Assembly: GCF_963674925.1 (NCBI RefSeq) | Contig: NZ_OY771649.1 | Coordinates: 806,001 to 870,000, forward strand | From: an uncultured Draconibacterium sp. | GTDB taxonomy: Bacteria > Bacteroidota > Bacteroidia > Bacteroidales > Prolixibacteraceae | Length of the DNA: 64,000 nt | Reading direction: 5' to 3' | In this document: positions 1 through 8,501 of the stretch, in pieces | Layout of the letters: every line of letters begins with the position of its first letter | Numbering within the stretch: position 1 is the stretch's first letter | The notes under the pieces: generated by a model | The model's database searches: none | What the model saw: only the letters and a program-made list of their open reading frames with translations | Told to the model about the DNA's origin: nothing | Program-made: the position numbers and the translations under genes

Positions 1-406
1 TTCGGGTAAACACAAACGGTTGTATATAATCAGTCATTTTTTCGTTTACTGAAATTTCTTCCAACTCTTGTGCATATTTTGCCTCACTTGTTAATTCAAG
101 CAACAATCCGTTTATTTCTATCCAGGCGGGCAATGCCGGGCTATCATAAATGACTTTTTTATTATCGGCATAAAACTGATTGTATTTATCTTTAAACACC
201 TGTAAATCAAAGGCTGAATCTTGCGTATCAAACTGTGTTACAAAAGTAAAAAGTCCTTCAAAAGGCCCGTGTTCACAGTTATCTTTCTGTGTTACAGATG
301 TATTATCGACAGAAATACGCTCCGATTTTTTTTCTGGAAATTGATCTTTGGACTTGCACGAAACAAGTACAATAAATAGAATAATAAAATACAGTTTAGG
401 ATTCAT
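1..406 (-). CDS. Putative lipoprotein, 3' end cut off by the window
   Basis: The leftward frame opens with ATG at 406 and stays open to base 1, giving the first 135 residues. The N-terminus has a short hydrophobic stretch ending in a lipobox (LVSC, Cys at about residue 17), followed by a Lys/Ser-rich linker, so the product is expected to be an inner- or outer-membrane lipoprotein. The visible mature part is acidic and mixed alpha/beta in character, with no motif I recognise. It is transcribed divergently from the MATE gene. Function unknown; the C-terminal part that might identify it lies outside the window. Confidence 0.75.
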   Translation of the reverse strand, partial: MNPKLYFIILFIVLVSCKSKDQFPEKKSERISVDNTSVTQKDNCEHGPFEGLFTFVTQFDTQDSAFDLQVFKDKYNQFYADNKKVIYDSPALPAWIEINGLLLELTSEAKYAQELEEISVNEKMTDYIQPFVFTR

Positions 407-488
407 TTGTAGTTACTTTTCAGCTAATTAACATTAGTAGGTTCGAAGTGTTCAATTAGATCGGGAATAAAATTTTATTGAAATTTGA

Positions 489-521
489 TTTGTTTTATAA
501 GAATGAATTTCCATAACTTTG
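489..521 (+). promoter_or_regulatory. Bacteroidota-type promoter upstream of the MATE gene
   Basis: TTTG at 489-492 is followed after 21 bases by TAACTTTG at 514-521, matching the Bacteroidota primary-sigma consensus TTTG-N(19-21)-TAnnTTTG. The transcript would start near 527, ahead of the short frame at 549 and the MATE start at 653. Confidence 0.6.
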
Positions 522-548
522 TCAAACTCAAATAAAAGAGAACTAAAA

Positions 549-596
549 ATGAATATCTCAATAAATATTACCGTCACCGTTTGCCGACCGTTCTAA
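549..596 (+). other. Short upstream ORF (15 codons plus stop) ahead of the MATE gene
   Basis: An ATG at 549, preceded by the purine-rich AAAAGAGAACTAAAA, opens a 15-residue frame rich in Ile, Asn, Thr and Val that ends at TAA 594-596. It lies about 20 bases after the predicted transcription start and in a different frame from the transporter. A small hairpin (CCGACC at 584-589 with GGTTGG at 597-602, one G-T pair) overlaps its end. It may be a leader peptide or a chance frame. Confidence 0.3.
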
Positions 597-652
597 GGTT
601 GGCCACAAGAGATTATTCAATTAGTTTATCCATTTATTTCCATATTTTTATC

Positions 653-2092
653 ATGTTACGCAAAAGAGTAAGTGTTTTGTCTTTACAAAAACTAAAAGAC
701 ATTGATTTTAAAGAGCTCTGGATCGATGTAAAAGAAGCAATTGGCGGTACAGAGCGCGATTTCACTGAAAGCAGTCTGGGCAAGGCCATTTTTATTTTGG
801 CAGTTCCTATGGTGCTGGAGATGATCATGGAATCGGTATTTGCCGTAGTCGACATCTTTTTTGTTTCGAAACTAGGTGCTGATGCAGTGGCAACAGTTGG
901 CCTCACCGAATCGGTAATGACCATTGTGTACGCCGTTGGAATGGGACTTAGTGTGGCAACTACCGCCCTTGTTTCGCGAAGAATTGGCGAGAAAAACAAC
1001 ACGCAAGCCGGTGTTGTGGCTTTTCAGGCTATGATGGTTGGTTTAATATTCTCCATTTGTATCGCCATTCCAGGCGTTTTATATGCCGGCGAATTTTTAA
1101 AGCTAATGGGCGCAACCGACGCCATGGCTGCCGAAGGTTACCTCTTCCCTGCCATTATGTTTGGCGGGAATGTGGTAATTATGCTGTTGTTTATTATTAA
1201 TGCGGTGTTCCGCAGTTCAGGCGATGCAGCCATTTCAATGCGGGTAATGTGGCTGGCTAATATTATTAATATTATTCTCGATCCACTACTTATTTTTGGC
1301 ATTGGACCTTTCCCTGAACTGGGACTGGCAGGGGCAGCAATTGCCACAACAATCGGACGCGGTCTGGCTGTTTTGTATCAGTTTTACCTTTTGTTTGGCG
1401 GTCATCATCGTATTCGACTTTACTGGCACAGTTTAAAAATCCGCTTTAACGTAATGCTGAAACTGGTAAAAATATCAGGTGGTGGAATTTTGCAGAACCT
1501 TATTGCCACATCCAGCTGGATTTTGCTTGTTCGTATTATTGCAGTTTCAGGACCTGAAGCACTGGCCGGGTATACCATTGCCATCCGGATAATTATTTTT
1601 GCACTGCTTCCTGCCTGGGGGCTCAGCAACGCAGCATCAACACTTGTTGGGCAAAACCTTGGCGCCAATCAACCTGAGCGTGCCGAACGATCGGTGTGGA
1701 TAACCGGTTACGTAAATATGATTTTCATGGGAATTATGGGAATAATTCTGGCTGTTTTCCCTGAGTTCTGGATAAAACTGTTTATCGGCGATGTAGCAGT
1801 TGTTCACAATGGAACACTGGCGCTGCGTGTAATCAGTTTTGGCTTCCTGTTTTACGCACTCGGAATGGTGCTTATGCAAGGGTTTAACGGAAGCGGCGAC
1901 ACGATTACACCTTCAAAAATCAATTTTATGAGCTTTTGGTTGTTCGAGATACCTTTGGCCTATTTCCTGGCAATTGTGCTGAATATGGGCTTGTTTGGAG
2001 CCAGCTTGTCGATCGTAATTGCTGAATCGTTTCTGGCAATAACAGCCTTGTATTTGTTCCGAAAAGGCAAATGGAAGCAACGAAAAGTGTAA
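653..2092 (+). CDS. MATE family multidrug/Na+ efflux transporter
   Basis: A 479-residue integral membrane protein with about twelve hydrophobic segments in two similar halves, as in the MATE (NorM/DinF-like) family, which exports drugs or metabolites in exchange for Na+ or H+. The conserved first helix region (LAVPMVLEMIMESVF) begins at about residue 40. The preceding 40 residues form a charged, soluble extension that is longer than in many relatives. I chose ATG at 653; an in-frame TTG at 581 would add 24 hydrophobic residues that look non-native. It is the first gene of a rightward run, with rsgA starting 24 bases after its stop. The substrate cannot be told from sequence. Confidence 0.9.
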   Translation: MLRKRVSVLSLQKLKDIDFKELWIDVKEAIGGTERDFTESSLGKAIFILAVPMVLEMIMESVFAVVDIFFVSKLGADAVATVGLTESVMTIVYAVGMGLSVATTALVSRRIGEKNNTQAGVVAFQAMMVGLIFSICIAIPGVLYAGEFLKLMGATDAMAAEGYLFPAIMFGGNVVIMLLFIINAVFRSSGDAAISMRVMWLANIINIILDPLLIFGIGPFPELGLAGAAIATTIGRGLAVLYQFYLLFGGHHRIRLYWHSLKIRFNVMLKLVKISGGGILQNLIATSSWILLVRIIAVSGPEALAGYTIAIRIIIFALLPAWGLSNAASTLVGQNLGANQPERAERSVWITGYVNMIFMGIMGIILAVFPEFWIKLFIGDVAVVHNGTLALRVISFGFLFYALGMVLMQGFNGSGDTITPSKINFMSFWLFEIPLAYFLAIVLNMGLFGASLSIVIAESFLAITALYLFRKGKWKQRKV

Positions 2093-2116
2093 ATTTATCT
2101 TTTAAGTCTTTTTATC

Positions 2117-3178
2117 ATGAAACAACAACTTCCTGTTTCAATTGAAAATTATACAAAAGAGAATAATATCTCAACAGATGAACTGGCGCGGGTTATAACC
2201 GTACACAAAGAACGTTACATTATTCAAAGCAGCATTTCGGTTTTAAAAGCTGAAATAACCGGAAATATCAGGTTTGCTGCTCAATCTGCAGCCAATTTCC
2301 CAACTGTTGGTGACTGGGTGCGTTTTATGCCAATGGACGATGAGAATGTCATCATTCTTGAAGTTCTGCCCCGTTTTTCAAAACTTGAGCGACAGGCCAT
2401 TGGCAAATACGGCGATGTACAGCTTATTGCCGCCAATGTTGATGTGGCGTTTATCGTACAAGCCATTGGGCACGATTTTAACCCGAACCGTTTGGAAAGA
2501 TACCTGGCCGTTTGTTACGCCGGAAATATCCAACCGGTTTTAGTACTGTCAAAAACCGATTTGGTTACTGAAAGCGAGTGTAAAAAACTAATTGAAGAGG
2601 TTAGAAATCGCATCAAGAATAGTAGAACAATTGCATTAAGCAATGAAACAAAACAGGGTCTGGATCTTCTAAAACATGAACTGGAAGCTTTTAAAACCTA
2701 CTGTTTTCTTGGATCTTCGGGAGTTGGCAAATCAACAATTATCAACCATTTGCTGAACAGAGAAGTACTCGAAACCCAATCGATAAGTGAAAGTACCAGC
2801 AAGGGACGACATACAACCAGTCATCGCGAGTTGTTCCATCTGGAGAACGGAAGTATTGTGATCGACACACCGGGAATGCGAGAACTGGGAGTTACAGACT
2901 CGGCTGATGCCCTGGACATGACATTTGATGCGATTTCTAAACTAACTTCAGATTGTAAATTCAGCGATTGCAGCCACACCAACGAAACAGGTTGCGCAGT
3001 TTTGGCAGCTGTTGAAAGTGGTGAGTTAAGCGAAGATGCCTACGAAAACTATTTAAAACTAAAACGCGAACAAGAGCATTTTAGCAGCACGGTTTACGAA
3101 AAAAGGCAGCGCGATAAAGAATTTGGCAAAATGATTAAATCGGTTTTGAAAGAGAAAAAACGTTCAAAACCGAGGTAG
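2117..3178 (+). CDS. rsgA: Ribosome small-subunit-dependent GTPase A
   Basis: This is a circularly permuted GTPase that checks and releases late-maturing 30S subunits. An N-terminal OB-fold (about residues 25-95) is followed by GTPase motifs in permuted order: SKTD (G4) at 145-148, GSSGVGKST (G1) at 199-207, KGRHTT (G2) at 229-234 and DTPG (G3) at 250-253. The C-terminal zinc module is visible as Cys280, Cys285, His287 and Cys293. The length of 353 residues is within the family's range, and all key residues are present. It probably shares the MATE transcript, since only 24 bases separate them. Confidence 0.95.
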   Translation: MKQQLPVSIENYTKENNISTDELARVITVHKERYIIQSSISVLKAEITGNIRFAAQSAANFPTVGDWVRFMPMDDENVIILEVLPRFSKLERQAIGKYGDVQLIAANVDVAFIVQAIGHDFNPNRLERYLAVCYAGNIQPVLVLSKTDLVTESECKKLIEEVRNRIKNSRTIALSNETKQGLDLLKHELEAFKTYCFLGSSGVGKSTIINHLLNREVLETQSISESTSKGRHTTSHRELFHLENGSIVIDTPGMRELGVTDSADALDMTFDAISKLTSDCKFSDCSHTNETGCAVLAAVESGELSEDAYENYLKLKREQEHFSSTVYEKRQRDKEFGKMIKSVLKEKKRSKPR

Positions 3179-3237
3179 TTAATGAACAAAATGTCCTTTT
3201 AATTCATTTTTAAACTGAAACCAAAACTTATTTATTC

Positions 3238-3714
3238 ATGAAAAAATTTGCTATTGAGATTAAATGGGCCATTTTGTTTGCAGTCATTCAGTTAGTCTGG
3301 ATGCTCGGAGAAAGAATCGCCGGACTTCATGATGAGAACATATCAAAACATTCCATCGTAACCAACTTCTTCGCCATTGTGGCTATTGCAGTTTATGTTG
3401 TTGCATTGCTCGACAAGCGAAAGAATGATTTTAACGGGAAAATGACCTGGATACAGGGATTTATTAGCGGATTGATCATTACTTTAGGTGTTACAATTCT
3501 TACTCCCCTCACCCAATACCTTACCGTTGAAGTGATCACTCCCCATTATTTCGAAAATATGATTCGTTATGCAGTTGAAAACGGTCTGCAAACACAGGAA
3601 GAGGCTGAAGGTTATTTCAATTTAAGAAGTTATATGATTCAAAGCGTAATTTTCGCACCGCTAATGGGATTAGTTACATCGGCAATTGTCGCCATTTTCA
3701 CCCGAAAAAAATAA
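3238..3714 (+). CDS. DUF4199 family small membrane protein
   Basis: A 158-residue protein with four predicted transmembrane helices (about residues 10-28, 42-60, 75-95 and 135-155) and a short polar region between helices three and four. The pattern matches DUF4199, a Bacteroidota membrane family of unknown function. It sits 59 bases after rsgA and 6 bases before the YdeI-like gene, so it is probably co-transcribed with the latter. No catalytic motif is evident. Confidence 0.75.
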   Translation: MKKFAIEIKWAILFAVIQLVWMLGERIAGLHDENISKHSIVTNFFAIVAIAVYVVALLDKRKNDFNGKMTWIQGFISGLIITLGVTILTPLTQYLTVEVITPHYFENMIRYAVENGLQTQEEAEGYFNLRSYMIQSVIFAPLMGLVTSAIVAIFTRKK

Positions 3715-3720
3715 TGTAAT

Positions 3721-4317
3721 ATGGCAAGTGCCAAAACTGTTGAAGAATATATTCTGAACACAACATCGCGACAGGATATTTTAATGATTTTGCGCGATTT
3801 GCTGCAATCGACAGAACTATCGGAAACCATAAAATGGGGAGCTCCGTGTTACACTGTTAATGGAAAAAATGTGATCGGGCTTGGTGTTTTTAAAGGACAC
3901 GTGGCTATTTGGTTCTTTCAGGGGGCATTGTTAAAAGACGAAGCAAAAGTACTTTTTAATGCACAAAACGATAAAACCAAAGCATTGCGGCAGTGGCGTT
4001 TTGTTACGGTGGATGATATTGATGCTGAAAAAATTATAGCCTACGCAAACGAAGCAATCGCCAATGAAAAGCAAAATAAAAGAGTTAAACTCAACCGAAA
4101 TAGAAAGCTAACTATTCCGCCCGAACTGGAAGAAGCCTTTAATCAGGATAATCATTTAAAGCTTTCATTTCAGGAATTTTCGCCGGGTAAACAACGCGAA
4201 TTTGCTGATTATATCGCCAATGCAAAACAGGCGAAAACCAAACATACGAGATTACAAAAAATCATCCCGATGATTAATAATAGAATCGGGTTAAACGATA
4301 AATACCGTAATTGTTAA
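3721..4317 (+). CDS. DUF1801 / YdeI-OmdA-like protein
   Basis: A 198-residue cytoplasmic protein. The N-terminal half (about residues 10-110) has the DUF1801 pattern (TIKWGAPCYTVNGKNVIG; later VAIWFFQGALL). The C-terminal third is the helical YdeI/OmdA segment (LEEAFNQDNHLKLSFQEFSP, then KQREFADYIANAKQAKTKHT). E. coli and Salmonella relatives have been linked to peptide and bacteriocin resistance, but the biochemical role is unknown. It follows the DUF4199 gene by 6 bases. The last dozen residues are basic and polar, not obviously conserved. Confidence 0.8.
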   Translation: MASAKTVEEYILNTTSRQDILMILRDLLQSTELSETIKWGAPCYTVNGKNVIGLGVFKGHVAIWFFQGALLKDEAKVLFNAQNDKTKALRQWRFVTVDDIDAEKIIAYANEAIANEKQNKRVKLNRNRKLTIPPELEEAFNQDNHLKLSFQEFSPGKQREFADYIANAKQAKTKHTRLQKIIPMINNRIGLNDKYRNC

Positions 4318-4367
4318 TGGTTATTGAGAATTGTTTTTAATTTCATCTCATCAAAATCTGATGAACA

Positions 4368-5435
4368 ATGAAATTACAGTTTTCGCTACTATTTTTATTT
4401 ATGACCAGTCTGCTATCGGCGCAATCGTCAAAACTCAGCTTCGACGAAAAGAAAGCTGAAGACCTCTATCATTTTGCCTACGAATGTATCGATCAGGAAT
4501 ACCCGAATAAAACCGGGCATGTTTTGGGCGACGACAGCTATTTGCAACCTCCGCGTGTTATGCACCCCGCTTTTTATGGGTGTTTCGACTGGCATTCGTC
4601 GGTGCACGGACACTGGACTTTGGTAAAAATATTAACTGAATTTCCGGATTTTAAGTACCGCAACGAGATCATTAAAAAGTTAAAGAATAATATTACCGAA
4701 GAAAACATACTGCAGGAAGTTGCCTACTTTGATGATGAACACAACACCACTTACGAACGCACTTATGGCTGGGCCTGGTTGTTAAAACTCGATGAAGCTT
4801 TGCACGAATGGGATGATCCGGTAGCACTGGAATTACAGGCAAACCTCTCCCCTCTGGTTGATCTGCTGTCGGATAAATTTAGCGAATTTCTCGACAAACT
4901 GATTTACCCTATACGAATTGGCGAACACAGCAACATTGCATTCGGAATGTCGTTTGCTTACGATTGGGCAAAAAAATACGATACAGCGCTGGCCATTCAA
5001 ATTGAAAGGATAGCAAAAGAGTATTACGCTACCGATTGTGATTGCCCGCTTACCTGGGAACCGGGCGGTTTCGATTTTCTATCGCCTTGTCTGCAGGAAG
5101 CATCGATAATGTTAAAAGTATTACCCGGGAAAGAGTATAAACAATGGCTAAAAACGTTTCTTCCAAAGTTTGAAAAACATCCTGAAAAGTTCCTTGATAT
5201 TGCAAAAGTTACCGACCGCAGCGATGGTAAACTCGCCCACCTCGACGGATTAAATTTCAGTCGTGCCTGGTGCTTGTACGAAATGGGATACGCGTTAAAT
5301 AACCAGCAGTTGATTGATTTTGCCGATGCTCATTTCAACTACAGCTACGAAAAAATGGATTCCGGCGAGTATGCAGGAGCCCACTGGTTGGCATCGTTTG
5401 CTACCTACGCATTAATAAAAAGTCACAATCAATAA
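4368..5435 (+). CDS. Secreted DUF2891 family protein
   Basis: A 355-residue exported protein. A signal peptide with cleavage near Ala18-Gln19 (LLSAQS) is followed by the conserved DUF2891 features: HPAFYGCFDWHSSVHGHW at about residues 65-82, TYERTYGWAWLLKL at about 130, and the C-terminal DGLNFSRAWCLYEMGYAL. The rich set of Trp, His and Asp residues suggests a helical toroid like those of glycan-active enzymes, but no activity is established for the family. It lies 25 bases before the M1 peptidase gene, so the two may be co-expressed in the periplasm. Confidence 0.85.
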   Translation: MKLQFSLLFLFMTSLLSAQSSKLSFDEKKAEDLYHFAYECIDQEYPNKTGHVLGDDSYLQPPRVMHPAFYGCFDWHSSVHGHWTLVKILTEFPDFKYRNEIIKKLKNNITEENILQEVAYFDDEHNTTYERTYGWAWLLKLDEALHEWDDPVALELQANLSPLVDLLSDKFSEFLDKLIYPIRIGEHSNIAFGMSFAYDWAKKYDTALAIQIERIAKEYYATDCDCPLTWEPGGFDFLSPCLQEASIMLKVLPGKEYKQWLKTFLPKFEKHPEKFLDIAKVTDRSDGKLAHLDGLNFSRAWCLYEMGYALNNQQLIDFADAHFNYSYEKMDSGEYAGAHWLASFATYALIKSHNQ

Positions 5436-5460
5436 ATTCCGAAGTTCAATCCTCTATATA

Positions 5461-7077
5461 ATGAATATTACTAAATTTTTCTGTTTGTTGCTATTTTGGG
5501 GTCACTTTGTAGTATTGTCTGCCCAAAATCACCAATCTCGTTTTGAGAAGATTGATATACAACACTATAAGTTCGAAATCCATTTAAACGATACAATAAA
5601 CCAAATTGAAGGAATTGCTACCATCTCAATTAAATTTTTACAGGCCGGTAGTGATATTACACTCGATTTAGTTGAAAAATCAAGCAATAGCGGAATGCTG
5701 GTTCATTCCGTAAAAAAGGAGGACAACGAGCTTGACTTTAATCAAGCACACAATAAACTTGTAATTCTATTAAACGAACAAGCACAGGCTGGCGATGTTC
5801 TCGATTTTACGATTGCCTATTCCGGCGTTCCTGCCGATGGTTTGATTATATCGGAGAATCGTTATGGAGATCGTACATTTTTTGGCGATAACTGGCCTGA
5901 TCGTGCACAAAACTGGTTTCCATGTGTCGATCATCCTTCCGATAAAGCCACTTTAGAATTTCTGGTTTATGCTCCGGCCCATTACGAGGTTATTTCAAAC
6001 GGATCGCTTGTGGAGAAAAAACAACTTGAAAATTCAATGGAATTCACCCATTGGAAAGAAGATGTGCCGTTGGCAACAAAACTGATGGTAATTGGAGCCG
6101 CCGATTTTGCTGTTGGAAACGAGCAGAACTACCAGGGAATTCCGGTGAATTCGTGGGTATTTGAAGAGAACAAAACAAAAGGATTCGAGAATTATCAATA
6201 CGGCACAAAAGCGCTGGAATACTTTTCAGAACTGATTGGCGCCTACTCTTATGAAAAGTTGGCTCATGTACAATCAAAAACTCGTTACGGCGGGATGGAA
6301 AATGCCAGCTGCATATTTTATTCCGAGAATTCAGCCATAAGCGATCGCATACCGGAACAGCTATTTGCCCACGAAGTGGCTCATCAGTGGTTTGGAAATT
6401 CTGTTACTGAACAAAACTGGCATCATGTGTGGCTTAGCGAAGGATTTGCAACTTATCTCACCCACCTTTATGTGCAACACATTTATGGCGACGAACAATT
6501 TAAAGAAGGACTTAAACAAGACAGAGAGCGCGTTATTTCTTTCTCAAAACAAAAGTACGCTCCGGTAATCGATACAACGGTGCAGGAATATACCCGCTTA
6601 TTAAATGCCAATTCGTACGAAAAAGCCGGCTGGTTTTTACACATGCTGCGAAATAAATTAGGCGACGACATTTTCTTTAAAGGATTACAGAAATATTACC
6701 ACGATTTCAGGAACAAAACCGCACTAACAAAAGATTTTCAATTGGTAATGGAATCTGTTTCGGAGAAAGACCTTGATCGTTTTTTTAAGCAGTGGTTATG
6801 GAGTGCAGGGCATCCGGTTATTAAAGTTTCGTGGGGTACTGAAACCACCGGAAAACAAATAGACAATCAACAAATTCTGATTCAACAAAGGGGAAAGCAA
6901 CTTTTCAGTTTCCCGCTGGAAATGAATATTCTTTACGAGGATGGATCTGTGGATCTTGTTACAGTAATGATTGACAAAACAAAAGAAACGCAACGATTTC
7001 AGGCAAAAACAACTACCGGTATCAAAGATATTTACATCGATCCGAACGTAAAATTGTTGTACGAACTGGCTCAATAA
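5461..7077 (+). CDS. Secreted M1 family zinc aminopeptidase
   Basis: A gluzincin metallopeptidase expected to remove N-terminal residues from peptides in the periplasm. A signal peptide ends near residue 21 (VLSAQN). The substrate-anchoring motif YGGMEN is at 276-281, the zinc site HEVAH at 304-308, and the third zinc ligand Glu327 (LSEGFAT) lies at the expected spacing. A conserved Tyr follows in SYEKAGWFLHML. At 538 residues it has the N-terminal saddle, catalytic and short beta domains but lacks the long C-terminal helical domain of PepN-type enzymes, as is common for short bacterial M1 members. Confidence 0.92.
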   Translation: MNITKFFCLLLFWGHFVVLSAQNHQSRFEKIDIQHYKFEIHLNDTINQIEGIATISIKFLQAGSDITLDLVEKSSNSGMLVHSVKKEDNELDFNQAHNKLVILLNEQAQAGDVLDFTIAYSGVPADGLIISENRYGDRTFFGDNWPDRAQNWFPCVDHPSDKATLEFLVYAPAHYEVISNGSLVEKKQLENSMEFTHWKEDVPLATKLMVIGAADFAVGNEQNYQGIPVNSWVFEENKTKGFENYQYGTKALEYFSELIGAYSYEKLAHVQSKTRYGGMENASCIFYSENSAISDRIPEQLFAHEVAHQWFGNSVTEQNWHHVWLSEGFATYLTHLYVQHIYGDEQFKEGLKQDRERVISFSKQKYAPVIDTTVQEYTRLLNANSYEKAGWFLHMLRNKLGDDIFFKGLQKYYHDFRNKTALTKDFQLVMESVSEKDLDRFFKQWLWSAGHPVIKVSWGTETTGKQIDNQQILIQQRGKQLFSFPLEMNILYEDGSVDLVTVMIDKTKETQRFQAKTTTGIKDIYIDPNVKLLYELAQ

Positions 7078-7120
7078 AAAGGGTTATTTCCTTTCCTCAC
7101 CAAAATTCAGGGCATAAAAA

Positions 7121-7146
7121 AAGTCCTGACGAAACCGTCAGGACTT
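7121..7146 (-). terminator. Intrinsic terminator of the thrS-infC-rpmI-rplT operon
   Basis: A perfect 11-bp stem (7121-7131 with 7136-7146, loop of 4) is followed on the minus strand by a run of T (complement of 7115-7122). It lies 31 bases beyond the rplT stop. On the plus strand it may also stop M1 transcripts, though the T run is missing there. Confidence 0.85.
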
Positions 7147-7176
7147 ACAATGTATTTCACCTAAATAATAAAGTCT

Positions 7177-7521
7177 TTATTTTACTTTTTCTACGATTGC
7201 TTTGAACGCCTCAGGTTGGTTCATAGCCAAATCAGCTAAAACTTTCCTGTTAATTTCAATGTCGTTCTTTTTCAACAATCCCATGAATTGTGAATACGAC
7301 ATTCCTTCCAATCGCGCTGCAGCGTTAATACGCTGAATCCACAATGCACGGAATGTTCTTTTTTTCGCTTTTCTATCGCGGTATGCAAACTGTTGACCTT
7401 TTTCCCAGGTATTTTTTGCAACCGTCCAAACGTTACTACGCGAACCGAAATAACCTCTAGTCTTTTTCAGTAATTTTTTTCTTCGGGCGCGTGATGCTAC
7501 ATGATTTACACTTCTTGGCAT
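7177..7521 (-). CDS. rplT: 50S ribosomal protein L20
   Basis: A 114-residue basic protein with the L20 signature: N-terminal MPRSVNHVASRARRKKLLK, then RGYFGSRSNVWTVAKN and the globular domain ALWIQRINAAARLEGMSYS. It binds 23S rRNA early in 50S assembly; in E. coli and Bacillus it also represses its own operon by binding leader RNA. It is the last gene of the operon, separated from rpmI by 134 bases, an unusually wide gap that contains a hairpin. Confidence 0.97.
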   Translation of the reverse strand: MPRSVNHVASRARRKKLLKKTRGYFGSRSNVWTVAKNTWEKGQQFAYRDRKAKKRTFRALWIQRINAAARLEGMSYSQFMGLLKKNDIEINRKVLADLAMNQPEAFKAIVEKVK

Positions 7522-7550
7522 ACTTTTTACTTTTTTGATAATCGGCGCTC

Positions 7551-7566
7551 TCCGTCAACCGACGGA
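7551..7566 (-). promoter_or_regulatory. Stem-loop in the rpmI-rplT gap, possible L20 operator
   Basis: A perfect 6-bp stem (TCCGTC with GACGGA, four-base loop) lies 30 bases before the rplT start on the minus strand. L20 is known to autoregulate through structured RNA near its own cistron in other bacteria. That this hairpin has such a role is inference from position only. Confidence 0.3.
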
Positions 7567-7655
7567 AATACTTTAAAGCACAATTATCTGGTTTTTAACT
7601 TTTTTTACCTCTCTCAATTAAAAGGTTTAATAAAGAAACAGTCAGTTAAGACTGA

Positions 7656-7853
7656 TTACTTCATGCACAACAAAAGTTTTACGTTGCTTTCGTTTGTCTT
7701 ATCGATAGTTGTCCAATAAGTCAAATTACGCTTACGTTTTGTACTTTTCTTAGTCAAAATGTGACTTTTGTAGGCGTGCTTCCTTTTAATTTTACCACTT
7801 CCGGTTAATCTAAAACGTTTTTTAGCACCGGAGTTCGTTTTCATTTTTGGCAT
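7656..7853 (-). CDS. rpmI: 50S ribosomal protein L35
   Basis: A 65-residue, strongly basic protein of exactly the usual length, beginning with the family signature MPKMKTNSGAKKRFRLTGSG and containing KRKHAYKSHILTKKSTKRKR. It packs into the 50S subunit. It lies 81 bases after infC, behind an intrinsic terminator-like hairpin, so its expression depends on read-through or on a separate start of transcription within that gap. Confidence 0.96.
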   Translation of the reverse strand: MPKMKTNSGAKKRFRLTGSGKIKRKHAYKSHILTKKSTKRKRNLTYWTTIDKTNESNVKLLLCMK

Positions 7854-7902
7854 AATTCCTACTAATTAAAATGTTATCAAAGAACTTTATTATATATGGT
7901 TT

Positions 7903-7936
7903 AACACAAAAAAACAAGTTTCGTAAACCGAAACTT
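7903..7936 (-). terminator. Intrinsic terminator between infC and rpmI
   Basis: On the minus strand an 8-bp perfect stem (complements of 7929-7936 and 7916-7923, loop of 5) overlaps the infC stop codon and is followed by TTGTTTTTTT. The form is that of a strong intrinsic terminator, placed inside an operon whose downstream genes are essential. Partial termination, or regulated attenuation, is the likely purpose. Confidence 0.7.
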
Positions 7937-8501
7937 ATTTCTTTTTAGGTGAAATAAACATTGTCATTCGCTTTCCTTCCAATTTTGGCAATTGTTCAAC
8001 GGTTCCCCATTCTTCCAATTCTGTTGCCAGTCTCAGCAATAGAATCTCGCCCTGATCTTTAAATAAGATCGAACGTCCTTTAAAGAATACAAACGCTTTT
8101 ACTTTTGCTCCTTCCTGAAGGAATTTTTCAGCATGTTTTAGTTTAAACTGGAAGTCATGCTCATCAGTTTGCGGACCAAAACGTATTTCTTTTACCACAA
8201 CTTTTGTGGTTTTTGCTTTCATCTCCTTTTGTTTCTTTTTCTGCTGATAAAGAAACTTCGAGTAATCAATAATTTTACAAACCGGAGGATCAGCTTTTGG
8301 TGAAATTTCTACCAAATCCAATTCCATCTCGTCTGCTAATTTTAGTGCATCACGTAAGGGGTAAACACCTTGTTCTACGATATTATCACCCACTAAACGT
8401 ACTTGTGGCACCCTGATCTTGTGATTTATCCGGTGTTGCGGTTCCTGCTCAACACGTGGCTGGAATTTTCTTCTCGGACCTCTTCTTTTAATAGCTATAA
8501 T
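7935..8501 (-). CDS. infC: Translation initiation factor IF-3, predicted AUU start
   Basis: IF-3 binds the 30S subunit, prevents premature 50S joining and proofreads start codons. The sequence has the N-domain (VRLVGDNIVEQGVYPLRDAL, then DLVEISPKADPPVCKIID) and the C-domain (KEIRFGPQTDEHDFQFKLKH). The first in-frame ATG/GTG codon would cut the conserved N-terminal segment (a GTG at 8411 starts MPQVRL). The frame stays open upstream to ATT at 8501, five bases after a perfect AAGGAGG Shine-Dalgarno (8507-8513). Starting there gives 188 residues, a normal length. Known infC genes in E. coli and others use AUU so that IF-3 represses itself. The start is 15 bases after the thrS stop. Confidence 0.93.
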   Translation of the reverse strand: MIAIKRRGPRRKFQPRVEQEPQHRINHKIRVPQVRLVGDNIVEQGVYPLRDALKLADEMELDLVEISPKADPPVCKIIDYSKFLYQQKKKQKEMKAKTTKVVVKEIRFGPQTDEHDFQFKLKHAEKFLQEGAKVKAFVFFKGRSILFKDQGEILLLRLATELEEWGTVEQLPKLEGKRMTMFISPKKK

